DNA of 64,000 nt, from contig NW_026014831.1 in the NCBI RefSeq assembly GCF_020379485.1, positions 1-64,000 of the forward strand. Reading direction: 5' to 3'. The DNA comes from Brassica napus (lineage: Eukaryota > Streptophyta > Magnoliopsida > Brassicales > Brassicaceae). Made by a program: the position numbers and the translations under genes. The notes under the pieces were generated by a model, which saw nothing but the letters and a program-made list of their open reading frames with translations, was not told the DNA's origin and did not search any database. Within the stretch, counting starts at the first letter, position 1; every line of letters starts with the position of its first letter. This document shows positions 55,052 through 64,000 of this stretch, one piece after another.

Positions 55052-55791
55052 TAATAGCTTCCTGGTCAAGGAAGAACCCTAGGATGCTCTTGAGGGTCGA
55101 TCTGGTATTGATTTGGTGGTGATGGATCAGGTTACTAACACTGATGGAAAGATGATCGATTGATGAGTTGATAGAAAGGGGATTGGTGATCGATGGTAGA
55201 GATGGTTTCAGTGATGATCTGCGGAATGATCAGGCACTGATTGGGATGATCTTAGTCCGTGAGAGGCAGCCCCACTAGTGAACAAGATCAAGGCTTAAGG
55301 AAGATCACTCTTCTAGCCAAATTCGATGTCCAAAAACTGAACAAAGGAATCACAAGTTTAGAGAATTTTTGATAACAAAAGTGATTGATTTTAATCAGAT
55401 CTTGCAGAGAGTTTAAGTAGAAAGAAAGGAAAGCAAAGAGTCACCAAGGACTTGTAGTTTTCGAAAATATCTTAAGTAAAACTAGGTAGTGTTGAAGATT
55501 GAACAATTGAATATCTTCAAGGCTTCTTTGACTTGGTTTTCTTCAGATGTCGAGATTGGTTTAGTGTAAACCAATCTGAGAATTGCCTCCTTTAATTGTC
55601 TTGTCTTTGATCTGGTTATTGGCCCATTGGAGAAAGAGAATGGGTCTCGTGCTGAGTTAAATCCAATTGAACTCCCATCCAGCTCCTTGTATCCAATTGT
55701 AGTGTTTGTCTCATCCAGCTCCTCTTCACTGTCACTCTCTTCCAGCTCTTCATGCGCAAGATCAGCTACTGGTTCAGTCAAGCTCACATCA
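55052..55791 (-). repeat. 5' LTR of element F
   Basis: 740 bp versus 732 for the 3' LTR; it has an 8-base difference near 55,468 (AATATCTTAAGT versus AAGT) and about ten substitutions. Joins satellite at 55,792 at monomer phase 33. Confidence 0.9.
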
Positions 55792-58700
55792 GAATCACTT
55801 TGTGAGAAGCTTGATTTGGATACATAAAGTGGTGGAGAATCACCAGGAAGTTGAATAAATATCATAGGAGTTGGCAAGAATAAGTTATCCCACTTTCAAA
55901 TCAGGTGATTCCAGTTTCCCAGTTTGGGAATAAGACAGCTTCTTCGTCGTTCCAATCAAACCAGGGTGACTCACTTTGTGAGAAGCTTGATTTGGATACA
56001 TAAAGTGGTGGAGAAGCACCAGGAAGTTGAATAAATCTCATAGGAGTTGGGATGAAGAAGTTATCCCACTTTCAAATCAGGTGATTCCAGTTTCCCAGTT
56101 TGGGAATAGACAGCTTCTTCGTCGTTCCAATCAAACCAGGATGAATCACTTTGTGAGAAGCTTGATTTGGATACATAAAGTGGTGGAGAATCACCAGGAA
56201 GTTGAATAAATCTCATAGGAGTTGGCAAGAAGAAGTTATCCCACTTTCAAATCAGGTGATTCCAGTTTCCCAGTTTGGGAATAGCACAGCTTCTTCGTCG
56301 TTCCAATCAAACCAGGATGAATCACTTTGTGAGAAGCTTGATTTGGATACATAAAGTGGTGGAGAATCACCAGGAAGTTGAATAAATCTCATAGGAGTTG
56401 GGATGAAGAAGTTATCCCACTTTCAAATCAGGTGATTCCAGTTTCCCAGTTTGGGAATAGCACAGCTTCTTCGTCGTTCCAATCAAACCAGGATGAATCA
56501 CTTTGTGAGAAGCTTGATTTGGATACATAAAGTGGTGGAGAATCACCAGGAAGTTGAATAAATCTCATAGGAGTTGGCAAGAAGAAGTTATCCCACTTTC
56601 AAATCAGGTGATTCCAGTTTTCCAGTTTGGGAATAGACAGCTTCTTCGTCGTTCCAATCAAACCAGGATGAATCACTTTGTGAGAAGCTTGATTTGGATA
56701 CATAAAGTGGTGGAGAATCACCAGGAAGTTGAATAAATCTCATAGGAGTTGGGATGAAGAAGTTATCCCACTTTCAAATCAGGTGATTCCAGTTTCCCAG
56801 TTTGGGAATAGACAGCTTCTTCGTCGTTCCAATCAAACCAGGATGAATCACTTTGTGAGAAGCTTGATTTGGATACATAAAGTGGTGGAGAATCACCAGG
56901 AAGTTGAATAAATCTCATAGGAGTTGGCAAGAAGAAGTTATCCCACTTTCAAATCAGGTGATTCCAGTTTCCCAGTTTGGGAATAGCACAGCTTCTTCGT
57001 CGTTCCAATCAAACCAGGATGAATCACTTTGTGAGAAGCTTGATTTGGATACATAAAGTGGTGGAGAATCACCAGGAAGTTGAATAAATCTCATAGGAGT
57101 TGGGATGAAGAAGTTATCCCACTTTCAAATCAGGTGATTCCAGTTTCCCAGTTTGGGAATAGAACAGCTTCTTCGTCGTTCCAATCAAACCAGGATGAAT
57201 CACTTTGTGAGAAGCTTGATTTGGATACATAAAGTGGTGGAGAATCACCAGGAAGTTGAATAAATCTCATAGGAGTTGGCAAGAAGAAGTTATCCCACTT
57301 TCAAATCAGGTGATTCCAGTTTCCCAGTTTGGGAATAGGACAGCTTCTTCGTCGTTCCAATCAAACCAGGATGAATCACTTTGTGAGAAGCTTGATTTGG
57401 ATACATAAAGTGGTGGAGAATCACCAGGAAGTTGAATAAATCTCATAGGAGTTGGCAAGAAGAAGTTATCCCACTTTCAAATCAGGTGATTCCAGTTTCC
57501 CAGTTTGGGAATAGCACAGCTTCTTCGTCGTTCCAATCAAACCAGGATGAATCACTTTGTGAGAAGCTTGATTTGGATACATAAAGTGGTGGAGAATCAC
57601 CAGGAAGTTGAATAAATCTCATAGGAGTTGGCAAGAAGAAGTTATCCCACTTTCAAATCAGGTGATTCCAGTTTCCCAGTTTGGGAATAGACAGCTTCTT
57701 CGTCGTTCCAATCAAACCAGGATGAATCACTTTGTGAGAAGCTTGATTTGGATACATAAAGTGGTGGAGAATCACCAGGAAGTTGAATAAATCTCATAGG
57801 AGTTGGCAAGAAGAAGTTATCCCACTTTCAAATCAGGTGATTCCAGTTTCCCAGTTTGGGAATAGCACAGCTTCTTCGTCGTTCCAATCAAACCAGGATG
57901 AATCACTTTGTGAGAAGCTTGATTTGGATACATAAAGTGGTGGAGAATCACCAGGAAGTTGAATAAATCTCATAGGAGTTGGGATGAAGAAGTTATCCCA
58001 CTTTCAAATCAGGTGATTCCAGTTTCCCAGTTTGGGAATAGCACAGCTTCTTCGTCGTTCCAATCAAACCAGGATGAATCACTTTGTGAGAAGCTTGATT
58101 TGGATACATAAAGTGGTGGAGAATCACCAGGAAGTTGAATAAATCTCATAGGAGTTGGCAAGAAGAAGTTATCCCACTTTCAAATCAGGTGATTCCAGTT
58201 TCCCAGTTTGGGAATAGCACAGCTTCTTCGTCGTTCCAATCAAACCAGGATGAATCACTTTGTGAGAAGCTTGATTTGGATACATAAAGTGGTGGAGAAT
58301 CACCAGGAAGTTGAATAAATCTCATAGGAGTTGGCAAGAAGAAGTTATCCCACTTTCAAATCAGGTGATTCCAGTTTCCCAGTTTGGGAATAGACAGCTT
58401 CTTCGTCGTTCCAATCAAACCAGGATGAATCACTTTGTGAGAAGCTTGATTTGGATACATAAAGTGGTGGAGAATCACCAGGAAGTTGAATAAATCTCAT
58501 AGGAGTTGGGATGAAGAAGTTATCCCACTTTCAAATCAGGTGATTCCAGTTTCCCAGTTTGGGAATAGACAGCTTCTTCGTCGTTCCAATCAAACCAGGA
58601 TGAATCACTTTGTGAGAAGCTTGATTTGGATACATAAAGTGGTGGAGAATCACCAGGAAGTTGAATAAATCTCATAGGAGTTGGCAAGAAGAAGTTATCC

Positions 58701-61700
58701 CACTTTCAAATCAGGTGATTCCAGTTTCCCAGTTTGGGAATAGCACAGCTTCTTCGTCGTTCCAATCAAACCAGGATGAATCACTTTGTGAAAGCTTGAT
58801 TTGGATACATAAAGTGGTGGAGAATCACCAGGAAGTTGAATAAATCTCATAGGAGTTGGGATGAAGAAGTTATCCCACTTTCAAATCAGGTGATTCCAGT
58901 TTCCCAGTTTGGGAATAGACAGCTTCTTCGTCGTTCCAATCAAACCAGGATGAATCACTTTGTGAGAAGCTTGATTTGGATACATAAAGTGGTGGAGAAT
59001 CACCAGGAAGTTGAATAAATCTCATAGGAGTTGGCAAGAAGAAGTTATCCCACTTTCAAATCAGGTGATTCCAGTTTCCCAGTTTGGGAATAGCACAGCT
59101 TCTTCGTCGTTCCAATCAAACCAGGATGAATCACTTTGTGAGAAGCTTGATTTGGATACATAAAGTGGTGGAGAATCACCAGGAAGTTGAATAAATCTCA
59201 TAGGAGTTGGCAAGAAGAAGTTATCCCACTTTCAAATCAGGTGATTCCAGTTTCCCAGTTTGGGAATAGACAGCTTCTTCGTCGTTCCAATCAAACCAGG
59301 ATGAATCACTTTGTGAGAAGCTTGATTTGGATACATAAAGTGGTGGAGAATCACCAGGAAGTTGAATAAATCTCATAGGAGTTGGGATGAAGAAGTTATC
59401 CCACTTTCAAATCAGGTGATTCCAGTTTCCCAGTTTGGGAATAGACAGCTTCTTCGTCGTTCCAATCAAACCAGGATGAATCACTTTGTGAGAAGCTTGA
59501 TTTGGATACATAAAGTGGTGGAGAATCACCAGGAAGTTGAATAAATCTCATAGGAGTTGGCATGAAGAAGTTATCCCACTTTCAAATCAGGTGATTCCAG
59601 TTTCCCAGTTTGGGAATAGCACAGCTTCTTCGTCGTTCCAATCAAACCAGGATGAATCACTTTGTGAGAAGCTTGATTTGGATACATAAAGTGGTGGAGA
59701 ATCACCAGGAAGTTGAATAAATCTCATAGGAGTTGGGATGAAGAAGTTATCCCACTTTCAAATCAGGTGATTCCAGTTTCCCAGTTTGGGAATAGCACAG
59801 CTTCTTCGTCGTTCCAATCAAACCAGGATGAATCACTTTGTGAGAAGCTTGATTTGGATACATAAAGTGGTGGAGAATCACCAGGAAGTTGAATAAATCT
59901 CATAGGAGTTGGCAAGAAGAAGTTATCCCACTTTCAAATCAGGTGATTCCAGTTTCCCAGTTTGGGAATAGACAGCTTCTTCGTCGTTCCAATCAAACCA
60001 GGATGAATCACTTTGTGAGAAGCTTGATTTGGATACATAAAGTGGTGGAGAATCACCAGGAAGTTGAATAAATCTCATAGGAGTTGGCATGAAGAAGTTA
60101 TCCCACTTTCAAATCAGGTGATTCCAGTTTCCCAGTTTGGGAATAGCACAGCTTCTTCGTCGTTCCAATCAAACCAGGATGAATCACTTTGTGAGAAGCT
60201 TGATTTGGATACATAAAGTGGTGGAGAATCACCAGGAAGTTGAATAAATCTCATAGGAGTTGGGATGAAGAAGTTATCCCACTTTCAAATCAGGTGATTC
60301 CAGTTTCCCAGTTTGGGAATAGCACAGCTTCTTCGTCGTTCCAATCAAACCAGGATGAATCACTTTGTGAGAAGCTTGATTTGGATACATAAAGTGGTGG
60401 AGAATCACCAGGAAGTTGAATAAATCTCATAGGAGTTGGCATGAAGAAGTTATCCCACTTTCAAATCAGGTGATTCCAGTTTCCCAGTTTGGGAATAGAC
60501 AGCTTCTTCGTCGTTCCAATCAAACCAGGATGAATCACTTTGTGAGAAGCTTGATTTGGATACATAAAGTGGTGGAGAATCACCAGGAAGTTGAATAAAT
60601 CTCATAGGAGTGGGCAAGAAGAAGTTATCCCACTTTCAAATCAGGTGATTCCAGTTTCCCAGTTTGGGAATAGCACAGCTTCTTCGTCGTTCCAATCAAA
60701 CCAGGATGAATCACTTTGTGAGAAGCTTGATTTGGATACATAAAGTGGTGGAGAATCACCAGGAAGTTGAATAAATCTCATAGGAGTTGGGATGAAGAAG
60801 TTATCCCACTTTCAAATCAGGTGATTCCAGTTTCCCAGTTTGGGAATAGACAGCTTCTTCGTCGTTCCAATCAAACCAGGATGAATCACTTTGTGAGAAG
60901 CTTGATTTGGATACATAAAGTGGTGGAGAATCACCAGGAAGTTGAATAAATCTCATAGGAGTTGGGATGAAGAAGTTATCCCACTTTCAAATCAGGTGAT
61001 TCCAGTTTCCCAGTTTGGGAATAGCACAGCTTCTTCGTCGTTCCAATCAAACCAGGATGAATCACTTTGTGAGAAGCTTGATTTGGATACATAAAGTGGT
61101 GGAGAATCACCAGGAAGTTGAATAAATCTCATAGGAGTTGGGATGAAGAAGTTATCCCACTTTCAAATCAGGTGATTCCAGTTTCCCAGTTTGGGAATAG
61201 ACAGCTTCTTCGTCGTTCCAATCAAACCAGGATGAATCACTTTGTGAGAAGCTTGATTTGGATACATAAAGTGGTGGAGAATCACCAGGAAGTTGAATAA
61301 ATCTCATAGGAGTTGGCATGAAGAAGTTATCCCACTTTCAAATCAGGTGATTCCAGTTTCCCAGTTTGGGAATAGCACAGCTTCTTCGTCGTTCCAATCA
61401 AACCAGGATGAATCACTTTGTGAGAAGCTTGATTTGGATACATAAAGTGGTGGAGAATCACCAGGAAGTTGAATAAATCTCATAGGAGTTGGCAAGAAGA
61501 AGTTATCCCACTTTCAAATCAGGTGATTCCAGTTTCCCAGTTTGGGAATAGACAGCTTCTTCGTCGTTCCAATCAAACCAGGATGAATCACTTTGTGAGA
61601 AGCTTGATTTGGATACATAAAGTGGTGGAGAATCACCAGGAAGTTGAATAAATCTCATAGGAGTTGGGATGAAGAAGTTATCCCACTTTCAAATCAGGTG

Positions 61701-63915
61701 ATTCCAGTTTCCCAGTTTGGGAATAGACAGCTTCTTCGTCGTTCCAATCAAACCAGGATGAATCACTTTGTGAGAAGCTTGATTTGGATACATAAAGTGG
61801 TGGAGAATCACCAGGAAGTTGAATAAATCTCATAGGAGTTGGCATGAAGAAGTTATCCCACTTTCAAATCAGGTGATTCCAGTTTCCCAGTTTGGGAATA
61901 GCACAGCTTCTTCGTCGTTCCAATCAAACCAGGATGAATCACTTTGTGAGAAGCTTGATTTGGATACATAAAGTGGTGGAGAATCACCAGGAAGTTGAAT
62001 AAATCTCATAGGAGTTGGGATGAAGAAGTTATCCCACTTTCAAATCAGGTGATTCCAGTTTCCCAGTTTGGGAATAGCACAGCTTCTTCGTCGTTCCAAT
62101 CAAACCAGGATGAATCACTTTGTGAGAAGCTTGATTTGGATACATAAAGTGGTGGAGAATCACCAGGAAGTTGAATAAATCTCATAGGAGTTGGCAAGAA
62201 GAAGTTATCCCACTTTCAAATCAGGTGATTCCAGTTTCCCAGTTTGGGAATAGACAGCTTCTTCGTCGTTCCAATCAAACCAGGATGAATCACTTTGTGA
62301 GAAGCTTGATTTGGATACATAAAGTGGTGGAGAATCACCAGGAAGTTGAATAAATCTCATAGGAGTTGGCAAGAAGAAGTTATCCCACTTTCAAATCAGG
62401 TGATTCCAGTTTCCCAGTTTGGGAATAGCACAGCTTCTTCGTCGTTCCAATCAAACCAGGATGAATCACTTTGTGAGAAGCTTGATTTGGATACATAAAG
62501 TGGTGGAGAATCACCAGGAAGTTGAATAAATCTCATAGGAGTTGGGATGAAGAAGTTATCCCACTTTCAAATCAGGTGATTCCAGTTTCCCAGTTTGGGA
62601 ATAGCACAGCTTCTTCGTCGTTCCAATCAAACCAGGATGAATCACTTTGTGAGAAGCTTGATTTGGATACATAAAGTGGTGGAGAATCACCAGGAAGTTG
62701 AATAAATCTCATAGGAGTTGGCATGAAGAAGTTATCCCACTTTCAAATCAGGTGATTCCAGTTTCCCAGTTTGGGAATAGACAGCTTCTTCGTCGTTCCA
62801 ATCAAACCAGGATGAATCACTTTGTGAGAAGCTTGATTTGGATACATAAAGTGGTGGAGAATCACCAGGAAGTTGAATAAATCTCATAGGAGTGGGAAGA
62901 AGAAGTTATCCCACTTTCAAATCAGGTGATTCCAGTTTCCCAGTTTGGGAATAGCACAGCTTCTTCGTCGTTCCAATCAAACCAGGATGAATCACTTTGT
63001 GAGAAGCTTGATTTGGATACATAAAGTGGTGGAGAATCACCAGGAAGTTGAATAAATCTCATAGGAGTTGGGATGAAGAAGTTATCCCACTTTCAAATCA
63101 GGTGATTCCAGTTTCCCAGTTTGGGAATAGACAGCTTCTTCGTCGTTCCAATCAAACCAGGATGAATCACTTTGTGAGAAGCTTGATTTGGATACATAAA
63201 GTGGTGGAGAATCACCAGGAAGTTGAATAAATCTCATAGGAGTTGGCAAGAAGAAGTTATCCCACTTTCAAATCAGGTGATTCCAGTTTCCCAGTTTGGG
63301 AATAGCACAGCTTCTTCGTCGTTCCAATCAAACCAGGATGAATCACTTTGTGAGAAGCTTGATTTGGATACATAAAGTGGTGGAGAATCACCAGGAAGTT
63401 GAATAAATCTCATAGGAGTTGGGATGAAGAAGTTATCCCACTTTCAAATCAGGTGATTCCAGTTTCCCAGTTTGGGAATAGAACAGCTTCTTCGTCGTTC
63501 CAATCAAACCAGGATGAATCACTTTGTGAGAAGCTTGATTTGGATACATAAAGTGGTGGAGAATCACCAGGAAGTTGAATAAATCTCATAGGAGTTGGGA
63601 TGAAGAAGTTATCCCACTTTCAAATCAGGTGATTCCAGTTTCCCAGTTTGGGAATAGGACAGCTTCTTCGTCGTTCCAATCAAACCAGGATGAATCACTT
63701 TGTGAGAAGCTTGATTTGGATACATAAAGTGGTGGAGAATCACCAGGAAGTTGAATAAATCTCATAGGAGTTGGCATGAAGAAGTTATCCCACTTTCAAA
63801 TCAGGTGATTCCAGTTTCCAAGTTTGGGAATAGCACAGCTTCTTCGTCGTTCCAATCAAACCAGGATGAATCACTTTGTGAGAAGCTTGATTTGGATACA
63901 TAAAGTGGTGGAGAA
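55792..63915 (+). repeat. CentBr-like satellite array 2
   Basis: About 46 head-to-tail monomers of 175 or 176 bp. The 175-bp form reads GGGAATAGACAGC and the 176-bp form GGGAATAGCACAGC. Linker variants are GGCAAG, GGGATG and GGCATG. The GGAAAG and CTTCATCG variants typical of array 1 are not seen. From about 59,187 the variant order repeats after 2,282 bp (13 monomers). The first monomer next to F is the most divergent (GGGTGACTCAC, AGAAGCACC). The array stops inside a monomer at phase 80. Confidence 0.93.
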
Positions 63916-64000
63916 TGTTAAGAAGAGAGCCTTATGGTATGAAGAGGAGACCTTAGGAAGTGTAGAAGCATTAGAGAGGAAGATAGAAGCATCTTGTACG
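63916..64000 (+). other. Unidentified sequence at the right edge, possible LTR start
   Basis: The satellite ends at GGAGAA and is followed by TGTTAAGAAGAGAGCC and 69 more bases that match nothing else here. The TGTTAAG start resembles copia and H/I LTR starts (TGTTGAG, TGTTAAC), so another LTR element may begin here. Confidence 0.3.

Larger units (their letters stand above)
30723..55791 (-). mobile_element. Element F: CRM-type Ty3/gypsy retrotransposon within satellite
   Basis: A minus-strand element, about 6.4 kb without its nested insertions, with LTRs at 30,723-31,454 and 55,052-55,791. Its protein is related to but distinct from A, B and C (for example [66 protein letters not shown]). 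This CR-like tail and the satellite location suggest the centromeric CRB type of Brassica; that name is inference. It has two frameshifts, an interruption by E and the most divergent LTR pair in the window (about ten substitutions plus small indels), so it is the oldest layer. Its two satellite flanks are out of phase, without a target duplication. Confidence 0.9.

Noticed and set aside
55482..55877. 131-codon minus frame at the F/satellite border
   Set aside because: It is the LTR-encoded tail of F entered from satellite sequence; no independent gene.
55992..63230. Many 60-codon frames with one repeated sequence in array 2
   Set aside because: They follow the satellite monomer (175-bp copies happen to stay open) and have non-ATG starts in several cases; no sign of a gene.
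1..64000. Host protein-coding gene
   Set aside because: Every long frame resolves to retrotransposon gag-pol or its antisense.

Overview
This window is plant heterochromatin, most likely from the centromere or pericentromere of a Brassica chromosome. Two arrays of a 176-bp satellite (25,178-30,722 and 55,792-63,915) look, from memory, like the Brassica CentBr centromeric repeat, including its single internal HindIII site (AAGCTT). All recognisable coding sequence belongs to LTR retrotransposons. I see no host protein gene, rRNA, tRNA gene or CRISPR array.

Layout. (1) 1-447 and 13,787-25,180: rearranged, mostly non-coding LTR elements of two related families (I and H), plus 3' ends of Ty1/copia elements. 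(2) 448-13,786: element A, a minus-strand Ty3/gypsy element of the CRM (centromeric retrotransposon) type, split by element B (4,282-10,979, plus strand, same clade). (3) 25,178-30,722: satellite array 1. (4) 30,723-55,791: a four-level nest. Gypsy/CRM element F (minus) carries copia element E (minus, 32,393-51,063). E carries copia element D (plus, 35,333-48,068). D carries CRM element C (plus, 37,060-43,687). (5) 55,792-63,915: satellite array 2. (6) The last 85 bases may be the start of another LTR. Insertions A, B, C, D and E are each proven by a perfect 5-bp target-site duplication (GTTTG, TCATA, CCATC, TTGTG, CTTGG). F has none.

Coding state. C has one uninterrupted gag-pol frame (1,571 codons) and LTRs that look identical, so it is probably recent and possibly autonomous. 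D was an intact frame (1,510 codons by arithmetic) until C entered it. A, B, E and F carry single-base frameshifts, and E also has a stop codon. The CRM-type elements end pol in a CR-like motif and run on into the 3' LTR, so the LTR itself encodes the protein tail.

How the parts relate. The elements share cis signals more than genes: a primer-binding site matching initiator tRNA-Met, one identical 15-base polypurine tract in all copia and non-autonomous families, and a hairpin (loop TTTTGTCCCAATGGGTTTT, stems that covary) 24-30 nt after the pol stop in both Ty1/copia and CRM-type Ty3/gypsy elements. The coding-poor H and I elements carry the same hairpin, tract and primer site, which suggests they are moved by copia machinery of the D/E type. 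The satellite arrays show higher-order repeats: about 7 monomers (1,230 bp) in array 1 and 13 monomers (2,282 bp) in array 2. They use different variant sets on the two sides of F.
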